64,000 bases of DNA from Epiperipatus broadwayi (Eukaryota; Onychophora; Udeonychophora; Euonychophora; Peripatidae), in the NCBI GenBank assembly GCA_028023455.1, contig JAQFVV010000013.1, positions 15,760,258 through 15,824,257 of the forward strand, read 5' to 3'. A program made the translations under genes and the position numbers. The notes under the pieces are model-generated. The model saw nothing but the letters and a program-made list of their open reading frames with translations, had not been told where the DNA came from and ran no database searches. This document shows positions 48,201-60,599 of this stretch, piece after piece (the stretch's first letter is position 1; the number at the start of each line of letters is the position of its first letter).

Positions 48201-50389
48201 ATGTTCTCATATCAAAGCCATTGTAAAACTGATTCTCCAAAACATGATTGAAAGTGATATTTTAGTAAAATTCAATACAAGTTCAGGCATTCATTCTACA
48301 TTATCATAAGTTGGATGAAAATAACTTCTTCAGCAGAAAAGAGTCAAATACTAAGGTTTGGAGATATATTGGAAAATAAAATAATTTTTTGTTGAATTTT
48401 TCTAGAAAACTTTTATGGAGTTAGAAGTATTTCAATTAGAACTAATTAAATTCTTTTTACATAAATGCTCTTTTGAACATAACTGTAAACTTTTGCAATA
48501 TTTCATTTTTCTGAAAACTTATTCTGTGTCTTAAGTGTTCTTTTGCTAAGTATATATATATTCAAAAAGTATTGATATTTATTATAAATATTAAAAAAGA
48601 ACATTTTGTAATTTCGTACAAAAGTCTAAAATGCTTGGAGATGGGAAAAGTTCATAATAATTATCTATGCTTCAAAAGAGATTCTTGATATGTAATAGGT
48701 TTATGTTTCTCCAAAATAACCTTTTCATTTCAAATTTAGAATGGTAAAGTTAACCCTATCCTTTTCACATGAAAAAAAAATTAATAACTTCATAAATATT
48801 TTTTATATTTTAATAATTTTGTTTGTAATCCTTCACTTCATAAATGATTTATAACCAAATAATAATAATGAAAAAATCCGATATAAAATAAAACATATGA
48901 ACTACAAGTGATCTTCTGATTTATTGCTATTAGCTTAATTTTTACTCGCTAATAAGGATTAACAGTATTTAAAAAAACAAAACAAGATTCTTTTTTCTAC
49001 TTTATAAAACAGAACATTTATTAAAATTACAATGGCAATATGGGAAAGATAAAAAAAATTATGTATTGTGGTTGTGGACAGCAAAACAATCAACTATTGA
49101 AGGGAAATAATTCAGTAAAATATATTAGTTTTAATTAACCTATAAAAAACAATCTATTAAATATGTAATTCTGAGAATATATAACATTTACAAAATAATA
49201 ATCTTCAAATAAGGGCATATTACAAGATTCTGCCGTGTTATATTCCATCCCTAAAATTTTTTAATGACTTCTTATTACAAGACCTTAGAGATTACATAAA
49301 AGTAGACTGTTTTTTTTATTTGATCAGTAGATTGCATTGATATATGTTATGTTATTTGGAAATTTATTAAAATAATTCTAGAAAATCTGATTGTAAAGAA
49401 GTCTTATAGTATACACATCTGAATTAATATTAATTCATAATTATTATCATTACACAAATAACAACAACAACAACAAAAAAACAATCAAAAATTTAATTCT
49501 AACAATAAAGTTCAGCAATTCTGCAAGCTATTTTAGCATAATTCTTAAAACAATAAAATTATTTAGGCTTATTAGAGTGAATAATCTAAGAACACCTTGT
49601 ATATATTGCAATTCAAATTACAAATAAAATATATATTCATACATATACTGTTATATAATAAAGAATTAAAAAAAATTCAGTTTTTCCTTGACATATTTTC
49701 TTTTGCTCATCATATCAATATTTTATATTTTAAAATAGGAATTCTGCTATTGGATTATTGCAAACCATCTAATTCTATAATTCTGGTTTCCAAGGTAACT
49801 TTAAATAGTTTAAAGTAATAAAAGATACAGAAATTTAAATTTCACAGAATCAATTCAGGTTAGCAGTTTATAAAATTGTCATGCAAAGATATAATAAATA
49901 ATTTCATTTTTATTTCATAAATAAATAAAAATGCTTTATAAAACGAATATTTTCTGAGTTAAAAGCCATGTCCATTATTGTATATTAACTATAAAACAAA
50001 TTCTTTATATCCCAGAAATAATATTATTAAATAAACATCTTTTAAGATATCTTGTTGTTTCCACAAACCTTTGCTCACTTTTTTTTATAAATTAAAAACT
50101 TTATTAAATTTTAAATATTCATGAGAAGAATAAAAAAACTTTTTATTAAATCTTCCAAATTTCTTACCTACAGTATTACAAATTTTATTTATACCATACT
50201 ATTATTATTTTTTAAGTTTATTTACAAAAATAAAAAAACTGATGTGTTAATGTCAGATGTTTACAAAAAAGTTATGGAATTCAAGCTTGCAAATATATAA
50301 TACAACACAATGATCAATAACAAATGATACTTTTAAATAATTTAACAAACACAAGTAGATAACACATACAAATCACCATGCTAATTAGC
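45286..50389. other. AT-rich stretch with no recognisable gene
   Basis: Short (CA)n at about 48010-48021 and (CAA)n at about 49461-49476. The 73-codon frame at 49597-49818 has no recognised family. No long inverted repeat seen. Confidence 0.45.
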
Positions 50390-50980
50390 CCATTACTAGA
50401 ATAGAACAATCACCAAGTATCGATTGATAAGTAGTATTGATAGACATCAGATATCCAGTTTTATTCATGCTTAAAGTAGATGTTTCTAGAATAGGACAAA
50501 AAAAATTGCATTTGGAAGCATATGATATATCATTGTTGATATTAATCTTCATAACTAAAAGATAGAAAGAGCTTACTGTTTGGTATAAAATTGATATTTC
50601 TAAAATATATAAGTGATCCGAAGATTGGATTCAAATCCTTAAGTTTTTTTTTTTAAATTTCCGACTTTAAGAAATAAAAAGTGACTAACAAAAGTACATT
50701 AGTTCCAGTTTTAAAACTTAATTACTCACAAATGAAGGTAAAAACCAGAAACCAATCTGGGAATGTGGATATTATAGCATTATAACATCAGGTATCCATT
50801 GATCATTGTTTTGTTTTTTAATTTCAGACTATAAAGAAGTAAAAACTAACTAACAGTAATACATTAATCCAGATTTTAAATCTCAAGTACTGTACTCACA
50901 AATAAGGCAAAAACCAGAAACCAATTACAGAATAGCATTATACCATCTGGTGTCTATTGATCATTCAGGCATACAGTTAA
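50390..50980. repeat. Tandem repeat, period about 169 bp
   Basis: Two clear units: ccagaaaccaat occurs at 50745 and at 50914. Each unit begins with a T-rich run, then tttcagact-like sequence, then actcacaaat(g)aagg, the ccagaaacc block, and gcattata.catc.gg.tc.attgatcatt. A third, more divergent piece with catcagatatccag and ctagaatagga lies at about 50445-50500, matching the end of the second unit (ggctttagaataagg). Not identified. Confidence 0.65.
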
Positions 50981-52737
50981 TGGCTTTAGAATAAGGTGAA
51001 GAAAACTGTTCATGAAATATTCAAATATAAAAGTATTTTTAAAAATAAATACTTATATGTAATGGTTTTCTTGAACACAATTATATTAAGAACATTTGAA
51101 ACAGCCATTACATTTCTTGATTTAAAAAGTTTTTAAAAAAATTGCACATTTTCCTCCGAAGAAAACATTTAATTACATAATTAGATAATAATAAATTAGG
51201 TAGTAATAGTATCTTTGATAAATGGAAATATCTTTTTTTGCATTGAATCAATATATTGTTAATTCAGAATAAGGAGATAAATAAGTTATTGAGGGTAAAA
51301 GCAAAGGTTCAGTCACATAAAGGAAATGAACTAATTGTACAACTAATGGGCATAACTATTAATGTAAAAAATTATTATGTTATTGTTTTATAATATTTCT
51401 GGTTGAATACTTCATTAATTTATTACAATTTTTTTCCTATGGCATATCAGTTTATACGCACAAACTAATTGTTATATAATCCTGGTACTGGGAGATGTCA
51501 CATTCTTTTGGGTACTGAGTCCACAATTAATTAATCACAGTAAACATATTTTTAACTGCTACTCCATACATTATTCCAGCTAATGCTAATCATTAGCACT
51601 TTAGGATACAGTTTTAACTATGAAGTTTGTGATCTTACAAAATAAAAAGATGAAAACACAAGATGACATATTTGATTATGAAAGAATGCCATTGATTGGT
51701 CATAGTACTTAATATAAAAGATTTAGTGAATAATCAATGAACAAATAATCTCCAACATTGATACTTTTCAATGTATAATTAAGTAATTATAGCAAATTAG
51801 GCCATTTTAAACATCTGAATTGCAGATACACTCAATACATGATTACCATAGTATCAATAAACATGGAGATTTCTCTTTCCCATTCAGTTTTAGACATATA
51901 AGATCTCTTCACTAGGAGTTTCCAAAATTGGACAGCAATATCTTAAAGATCAATCAATGTCAGGAATCTAAAATCAAAATGGTTCTATTTAAAAAGTTAT
52001 AACCATCAAATTAGAATTGGAACACTGGGATATGTGAAACATCCATTTGTTACAATTCTTGATCTATGTTTCAAAAATTTATGAACCGGTGGAGGGGGAG
52101 CACATTTTACAACATAAATCAAATTTCATCTTAATGATTAATATGCTTAAATATATTTGTAATCCTATATTGGATTATTTCAACTATCTATTAAATTGTT
52201 AAGTATTTTTAGAGAAATTCAAACTTCATTTATATTTTCTCAAATACATTCAACTACTAGTAATAAAACAACATTTTAAATAGTATTATCCTGCTCTCTT
52301 TTTTAAGTGCTGCTGGCTTGAACAGCAACACCTGAAGTTACCTTTACAGTTGTGAATATGAAATCAGTAAAAATTAAAAAAAAATAAATTCATATGACAT
52401 GAGCAATTAATACAATAAGTCAATATAGTATAATAATCCATAATATTTGGAAACTGAATGTTGGTCTTAATAAAGAAAAAATGGAGAAATCAGAACCCTC
52501 ATAGATAAATATACTGAATTTCTATTAGATTATCCTAGCATTGTCACTCATCAGGACAATAACTTTCAAAGAAGGAATACTTCTCGAAACATTGTGCTCT
52601 ACACTGATCTGCATGCTATAATTAATAGTTGAATGTATAATTTTCATCTAAAAATAGTTCACAATTCAACTACATATGAAAGTATACCAACAAGAAAAAC
52701 AACATCATACAAACGGTAAAAATAATGTTATGTTCAC
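50981..52737. other. AT-rich stretch with no recognisable gene
   Basis: No coding motif. At 52564-52600 the sequence aaagaaggaatacttctcgaaacattgtg has the hairpin-then-GAAAC look of PLE-type tails (gaag/cttc pairs), but without the 5' core. Weak evidence for a PLE tail relic. Confidence 0.4.
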
Positions 52738-52853
52738 TTCCAATGAATATAAACAGAGCAAAACTCTCCATACAGTATTGCCACCTGTGCTAAACAGAGT
52801 AATCAATGGATGCCAGAAGGCTTGTGCATAAAATCCCTATCCAATGCCTACTC

Positions 52854-52912
52854 ATCCAATATCCCCAGACTAGTTTCTGGCTTGTGGCCTTCGTCAGTGA
52901 GGAGCTTTGGAT
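52854..52912 (-). ncRNA. Hammerhead-like module, copy E (core CTGACGA)
   Basis: Minus-strand mirror of copy F, identical by eye: ATCCAA, core CTGACGA, A-GGC-CACAA-GCC-A, GAAAC, TAGTC, TTGGAT. Confidence 0.6.
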
Positions 52913-53408
52913 CTGAGAGCACTGCATCTAGATCTTAGGATCTAATGCAACCCTCTAACAACCACCTTTTATCTCTACTTAACTACAAAACTATGAGAAT
53001 GAAATTGAAAACACAAAAAATATTTTCAATCTAAGCTCAATAGCTTATATAGTCATATGGGTCTGAACTCAGTTCAGCACCCATACAGGTGGCAATACTG
53101 TATGGAGAGTTTTGCTCTGTTTATCAACAATTAATGTGCTAGTATAGGAAATGTGATGCTTAATGGTTTAACACCAATCCTGCCTAATAGGATAGTGGTG
53201 GCTATGGTTGTAAAAGAGCCAAAGACACCAAAATGTATGGGTGCTGAACTGAGTTCAGACCCATATGACTATATAACCTATTGAGCTTAGATTGAAAATA
53301 TTTTTTGTGTTTTCAATTTCATTCTCATAGTTTTGTAGTTAAGTAGAGATAAAAGGTGGTTGCTAGAGGGGTGCCTTAGATCCTAAGATCTAGATGCAGT
53401 GCTCTCAG

Positions 53409-53467
53409 ATCCAAAGCTCCTCACTGACGAAGGCCACAAGCCAGAAACTAGTCTGGGGATATTGGAT
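53409..53467 (+). ncRNA. Hammerhead-like module, copy F (best example)
   Basis: Outer stem I ATCCAA (53409-53414) with TTGGAT (53462-53467); inner stem I CTCCTCA-type strand pairing with TGGGGA after the site (six pairs including one G-T); core CTGACGA (53424-53430); stem II GGC-CACAA-GCC, with an A on each side at its base; GAAA (53444-53447); stem III as the palindrome ACTAGT (53447-53452); site triplet GTC ending at 53453. The order is that of a type I hammerhead. Departures: A opposite A at the base of stem II, where G-C is usual, and a stem III so short that a dimer may be needed. Function is inferred. Confidence 0.6.
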
Positions 53468-53629
53468 GATTAGGCATTGGATAGGGATTTTATGCACAAG
53501 CCTTCTGGCATCCATTGATTACTCTGTTTAGCACAGGTGGCAATACTGTATGGAGAGTTTTGCTCTGTTTATCAACAATTAATGTGTTAGTATAGGAAAT
53601 GTGATGCTTAATGGTTCCAATGAATATAA

Positions 53630-56205
53630 TAAGTCAGTGACAAAAATAATAAATGCAAACATTGGTGCATGTTAATAATAAATAAAAAAAGTTTAATATA
53701 AAGCAAAATGCTCACATTATTGATGTTTGTATATCTCAAAGAAAGAATAGACAATAGTGATTTAGAAGAGGACTGTTTTCTTTAGTAAATACAGATATCA
53801 TAATCATGGCAATAGACATCTTATTGATTTTACAAGTTATCAATACAGTCCATTATAATTTTATGAGGCAAAAAAAACAAACATACTTATTAATATTCAA
53901 GTTGATTCAGAATACATGGTATGATATATTATAATCACAATAAAGAATTTTAAGCATTGAAATCACAACTAATAGCTTAAAAGTTGAATTATTATGCAAT
54001 AGTTTTATATTTAAAAGAGCAACCATCCAAATCTCAATGAAATCATAGACATCCAGCAGCATGTGAAGAAGCCATATAGAAGAATGCATTTGAAGAAGGA
54101 ACTGAAATCATTATTTTACAGCCTCTATAGAAAACCAAAATAACAAGAAAGGTTAATTAATCTGTTGTTAAATAAGTGTATGACAGAACTCTAATTAAAA
54201 AAAAAAGTTCTTAATTCTGGGTTATCTCAATTGGAAGATAAGGTGTTAAATCAATTTAAAAATGATATCTGACCAACAATACTTAAATCATTAATTTGAG
54301 TAAGAATTAAATGAGAATACATTTTAGCATCTACCTACCTTGTGACAAGAAATTAAAAAAATAATCTATATGTAAATTCTATATCAGCAATTAACCAATT
54401 ATGATTTTAAAATTAGTGAGATTAAAATAGAAAGAGTGGTATCATTCTTTTCTTGTCAAAAAATCTCTGTCATGTGTCTAAGCCTGATCGCTTCTCAGAC
54501 CGCTGTTTTAACAGCTATTGGCTGTCTGAAAGTAATTGTAAGGCGCATGTGGAAGAATAGCAACCTTCCAGTCATTACTAATTTACATCAGGAAGAAAAT
54601 GCATAATTAAATTATCAATGTACTTAATAGTGAATGGATCACTTTTTATTGACTGCAACAATGTGAATAGATTAAGATGTCATTAAATACACTTATAAGG
54701 AGAGTTTAGAAGAGATTTCTTTGCAACAAATAAAATAATTATCTTCGTAGAATACTGTAGGATAAACTAATTTTCAACCCATTTTTGTTTAGATAACTTT
54801 TTAAAAATTACTCCACTATAATATCTTTATATACAGTGATAATCAAATTCTCTAATAGCAACAGGAGGAGAGCAGTTATGATGGTATTATATTATTTCTA
54901 AATTTATTTGCTTATATGTTTATTTAAAAAAAATTGTTATTAAGATCATTAAGAGGGTTCTTAATTATACAAATACCAGAGAATATTGATTGAAGAGATC
55001 TATTCTTTGATAATAAAAAATTGAATAAAATCATCAAAACAGCCAGAGCTAAAACTTTAAATGTGTTCCAATTAAATACATATACAGTGATGGCTCAACA
55101 AAAATTGATGTCATCAGTATAAGCTGCATTACAACTATTTTCATAAACCAAAAGACAAAGATTTGGAGATACATATTTAGAAAATAACTGATATAAAGTG
55201 GAAACAATACAAATAAATGACTTTCAGGCAGGTCTCCTTGTGACTGAGATTAGTAACAATAGCCTCTAGATGTTTCTCTATCTAATGTTTCTTTGAAATC
55301 TGTATTTCAATGGCATTTGAAATAACTATTTACTCCAATGTACTCAAAACTTCATGATATTCTAAAATATCATAGGAGAAAATATCAGAAAATTCATAGC
55401 CTTTCAGCATAATATTTATGGAAAGATCTACAAAATATTTCTTCCCATAATATTGGCAATAACTACTTATACTACTACAGTTGTCATCTATCGTAAACTT
55501 GGCAATCAATAGATATTAGTGCTTAATAAATCCTAATCTAATGCTAGCATCTATTGATTATTTAAGATAAACAACCATGTTTACGATCAAATAAAAATAT
55601 AGTTAATTTCAGCAAATGGTATGATTCAGCAAATAGCTGATCAAATTCAAATTTCTAATAGGTGAGAACTGGGTAGTGTAAATGGTATACTCTTAGAAAG
55701 CATTATATAAACTAGGGTCATATAATGTTTCAATGATAGCAGATTCCAATTAAAAAAAAAAAAGCATCTGCACATATATTAGTTTGGATATGGCAGGTTA
55801 ATACATTTTCATAAAATAAAAACAAGACTTTTCTTATATGAAAATAATCCTACTAAATACCATAAATTCTATGTATGGGAGTAATCATAGGCTTACCTAA
55901 TCGCAGTAAATTAAGATTATTGGATTTTATGTGAATGATTCACAGATTAATAACTAAGCAGCTGTCACATCATCACAGTTATTCAACATAATTAAAATAA
56001 TACCCTTCTCTCCACACACACAATTGATCAGCTGTCATTATACTAAACTTTCCAAAACCATTTGTATATTGTTGTAGTGAATTAACATCTTAACTGTTAA
56101 GTAAGAAGTCACAGAAACCTTTATCCGCTAGGAATAAATGGCTCTTTAATTAAGACATGGTCATCATTTTGGCTTACAAAAGGGGATAATTGAGACAGGA
56201 GTTAC
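53630..56205. other. AT-rich stretch with no recognisable gene
   Basis: One compact segment at 54478-54560 differs in composition: it contains several CpGs (gatcgc, accgc, ggcgc) and an imperfect hairpin around gctgttttaacagc flanked by cagac and gtctg. A short palindromic piece lies at 55504-55556 (caatagatattag against ctagcatctattg). No family recognised; frames at 53907-54089 are shadows or chance. Confidence 0.45.
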
Positions 56206-56329
56206 AACATCTGTTCTTGAGAAGTAGTAATTAATTTATATAGCGCACAGAAAGCTTATGTAAATAGTCTGAACAGGCAGCGCATTGAATATAGGTTAAT
56301 GCCTGTTCAGACTATTAACATCTGTTCTT
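56206..56329. mobile_element. Miniature inverted-repeat insertion with 13-bp flanking duplication
   Basis: A 13-base direct repeat aacatctgttctt (56206-56218 and 56317-56329) flanks a 98-bp segment. Near its right end are perfect 16-bp inverted repeats atagtctgaacaggca (56264-56279) and tgcctgttcagactat (56300-56315). The direct repeat is best read as a target-site duplication, so the segment is probably a small insertion. Only one terminal half is palindromic, as in the small foldback at 62.1 kb. Confidence 0.6.
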
Positions 56330-59300
56330 CTTTTTAATGGAAAAGTTGTTCTTTGAGTGCATTTTACCTTCAAATAATGTAATTATTGTACATAGATATT
56401 TATTCTAAAATGAATCATAATTAACTTAAAAGAAAGTGCCTAGTGAAATAATTCCATTCTGAAATTTAACACAGCTGAAAAACTTAATATAAACAATTAA
56501 ATGATGATGAAAGGATTTTCATCATAAATCACTTTAGTAATTCTGCATTAATTTACATGATTATTATAGTTTCACATGATAAGATTAATATTAAAAAGTT
56601 GCTTGGCATAAGTATAAAAATATTAAGTAATATTAGTACATGCTATCTTTTCTTATGTGTCTTTGAGTTGTAAATGTATTAAGTTTAATAAATATAAATA
56701 TTTTTAGTTATTTACATAGAATGCTTTCTAAATATATTGATCAAAGATTCTAGTCATCCTCAATAAAGATCTACATCTTTGCTTCATGGTTCTATAAAAC
56801 AGAGAACTTACCAGGTAAGTTAAGTTATTTTTCAACTTACATGAAGAGATTTCATGCCAAGCTCAAAGAGAGCAACTACTAAAATTCCTCGTCTTAACTA
56901 AATTACATTCATAATTTCTCTTTTTTAAAAAACCATAGCTCCTTGTATTTTCTCCAACTTCTATATGTAAAAGTGAATGAGCACAATACTGACAATTTGA
57001 TTGTGACATAGATCATACAACTCATGCATTTGTAAATGTGAAGGATATAATTAAAAAAATCAAGTAGTCATCATTTTAAAGAGTTAATTGCACAAATTAA
57101 CTTTCCTGATTATTCTGCATATGAAAACAAACTGTAGTTAAGACCCCAGAGATCCCTTTCAGACTGCACATTCAAAAACTAAAAAGTAATCTAACGTTAT
57201 GTTACACTGGAGGTCGTATGATGATGAAGTATCAGAAATGACAGAACTGACTTACTGCAGTAAATCATGCAAAACTACAGAAACTATAAAAACAACAAGA
57301 AATGGAAAGTCAGCAATAGTATCAAATATTTCATTAAAAAAAAAACACATACAGCTTTATTAAGTCTACTATTTCCTGCAGCCAGAATTGCTTAAAAGAC
57401 TGCCAAGCAGTTTAAATCTGCAAAAGAATTAGGACAAATTGAGATCAGAAAGTACACATAAAATTGATCATTTTACTGATTAATAAGACTGATATTAATA
57501 TTGTATCTTTGTTAAAATCTAACTTAATATTAAAGACTATACCTAGGAATACTAACATTATTACTGACTGCATTCCAACACTATATTTTGATTTTTTAAG
57601 GCTTAGAGTACAATTTATAAGGAAAGGAGAATTGTCTTGAGATATGTTAATATTCTGAGTTAACTAATGTTTTATTATGTGATCTTCAGTGTTGAAGAGT
57701 CAGAAGCTTCTACAACAATTTCAAATGTTTATCTAGTTTGAATCCCTGTCATTTAGTTAAATTTCTCAAACTTAAACTAGAAGCAAAACATTCATTCAAA
57801 TTATTAACAATATTACAATAATACCACTTTTTTGCACTTATTCCCCTTTCTTTCAGGTGATGTTATTAATGTTTTAACTGTTACAAAATATTTATATAGT
57901 TATAATATCAAAAACATTGTTTGAAAAAATGCAAAAATGAGAAGAGATATTATTGTATTAAACTAAGCATTAAAAAAGATAGTGAATACATTAAATTATA
58001 TACAATGAACTCTCAATTAAGAGATCCAAGAAAATAAAGAATAGAATATAAAAATGATAAAACATAATATTAAAAAGTATAAATAAGAAGCAGTTTGATG
58101 TTTATTCATTAAAATACACAGTACATATAAAATATAATTCAATCTTCAATTTTAAGTACAATTCAGAATATTTCACACATTATTTGGGGTAAAATGATCC
58201 TAGAGATGATCTATAATTTTCCATTCTTTATCAAATTAAAAATACATGAAAATACTTAATTTAATGTATGTATATACATAAAATACAATATATATATAAC
58301 TTTAAAACAGTAATTACATATTTTTAAAAAATTAGAGTTATAATAAATTACTTATAATCATTAGTTTTTTTTTTTTAAATAAACAATCTTATCTAATCAT
58401 TAATTTACACAAAAAGTAACTAAAACATTTATTTGTTTATGATAATTTTCCTGCTTCAATTATCTCAGAAAATGTTAAGATATTTTAAATTATTTTTTTA
58501 TCAATAAGTATTTTAGTTTTGTCACATATATTATTTAGTTTTTGATGAAATTTTACTTAAAAAATATGTTTATATTATTATTTTCATTTTCTGCAAAACG
58601 ATCCTAAGCAGTAAACATTCATATAGCTCACCCACCTATAAAAATATAATAAATACTGTAACAGTTTTTATGAACTTCAAACAAATAATTATCAATCCAC
58701 CACATTAATAGTTTTATATTTTTTTAAAATAAGATAATTACCAATCGAGCATTTAAAACTCAAATACCAAAGTAAAAATACGTAAACTTTTACTTTGACG
58801 GAAACATATGATGAGGTTATGAATAGTTGGAATATCAAGATAATTACAAAACAATATCAACAAAATATTATAATAATCATAGTTTATAAAGATAGCCAAA
58901 TCCTGTTAGTACTGTTAAATTGGTAGTAAAATATAAAACTTTATTTTATATGGCTCTACAAACTAATAAATAATAGTTTTTTTTTTCATATTTTTTAATA
59001 AATAATAGTTACATCTGAAAAATGATCAATGAGGTTTGACTAAAACTTTATTTGCTGTAAATACATATTTCAAAATTCTAAAAAAAAAATTACAGTGGTT
59101 TGTCTTTATAGTTTATGATTATATGTTAATGGAAAAATATAAAAAGTTTTACAAATAAAATAATGGTTTTGTAGTATACATATAAGGTAACTTTATAAAT
59201 TTTGATATTTACAACTGTTAAAATATAATGGCCTAGGCCTTTATAATATTTCACAATGAAACTGACTCTGAAGAAACATGTTCATTGCTTCTGCAGAAAC

Positions 59301-60599
59301 ATACTATTTGACTTTTAGAACTTATCAGGTCATAAAGTAATTTCTAAACTTTAGCATTTTATTTTAGGAAGACAAAAATCTTCATGATAATTCTTATTTT
59401 TAATTATAAATTTTCTTATTTTTCTATTTTATCTTTGGAAATTTTGATTAAAGCATATTTGTGACTCTTATTGAGTAACTTATGTACTGCTATTGTCATA
59501 GTTAAATTATTAGATATGATTATCTGAGAAGGCTTCTAATTGCTCAAACATCTTTACTTTGTATAATTTTTATGCGTAATTCTTCCATTGTACAAGAGCT
59601 TAACCATGACAAAACTTTGTGACTTCATTAGTGATACAACTCATTGCTTTTAAATTCTTCTTATAGCAATTTCTATAAATCATTAGCTTGGCTAAATATG
59701 CACCATTTAGTCAATTGCTCAAATTGAATGCTTTTTACACTATGACATCTGCTCTTTCCACAAGATAAATTAATAAGACTATTACAAGTCTTTTAATCGC
59801 TCATAATCATTAACTTATTGCAGTAGATGATCCAAGAGTGACTGATCATGTTTATCTTCTAATAGATTAATATGAAAAGTGACACTAGTAACACTTTGTT
59901 GACAATTGTTAAAAGTTCAAAGAATAAAGAATTCAGTCTTATAAATGATTCAGAATCTTTTTTTAGATAAAACTAACTTTTTATTTCCTCTTGAATTTCT
60001 TTTTTCTGTACAAGCTGTTTGCAAATATTAGTTGCAGATATAACAAAAAAAGAAATAAAGAACCAAAACTAATCAATAAAAATAAATTACATCAAATCCA
60101 TAATGAAAAGAAAAACACAAAACTAGCCTAGATTTAAAAACTAAAATTTCATAACCAATCAGTATCACTGTTAAGGCAGACTTCTCAAGAGCAAAGGAAC
60201 AGAGACACATCATAAATATGTATTAAATAAATTTCCCATAATTCTCAATTACATTCCAATTATCTTATATTAAAAGAACTCTTAAATAAATTAATAACTT
60301 CAATATAATGAATTTTTCATAATAGAGATTCTTTAATTCTCTTTATTTCATTCTTTTTGAAATAAAAAAAAACAACCTTAGCACACATTTCTTTTATGGA
60401 TATACAATACAGAATTAAGATATTTTTTTTTTTTACTCTTTCATTTAAGTTCACATTATTTTGACATGCATAATTTCTTACAATAACAAAAAGTAGTATT
60501 CTTATCAAATGTCACTTGTACTATTCAATAAATTATATTTCTTTTTTAAAAACTTTATAAGAAGATAATTTAAAAGGCAAACATATAAAATCATATTTT
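56330..60599. other. AT-rich stretch with no recognisable gene
   Basis: No protein motif in six frames, no long inverted or tandem repeat recognised; T and A runs near 58366, 58979 and 59080. The minus-strand frame at 60317-60508 has no recognised family. Confidence 0.45.

Larger units (their letters stand above)
52738..53629. mobile_element. Retrozyme-like insertion, copies E (inverted) and F (full unit), with 15-bp target duplication
   Basis: Flanked by ttccaatgaatataa at 52738-52752 and 53615-53629. Inside: an inverted partial copy (52753-53086), a partial direct tail copy (53087-53168), and a full unit of about 448 bp (53169-53616). The inverted arms (52753-53086 and 53234-53568) are about 335 bp and nearly identical. 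The 82-bp tail (aggtggcaatactg to aatggtt) occurs directly at 53087 and 53535, so the right half is a truncated tandem dimer. No protein frame. The layout (tandem plus inverted pieces and a short target duplication) is what Penelope-type insertion is known to produce, and the unit carries a hammerhead-like module. High identity suggests a recent event. Confidence 0.85.

Noticed and set aside
54484-54530. U2 snRNA pseudogene
   Set aside because: Only the first ten bases agree with U2; the branch-site recognition region and stem-loop II do not follow.
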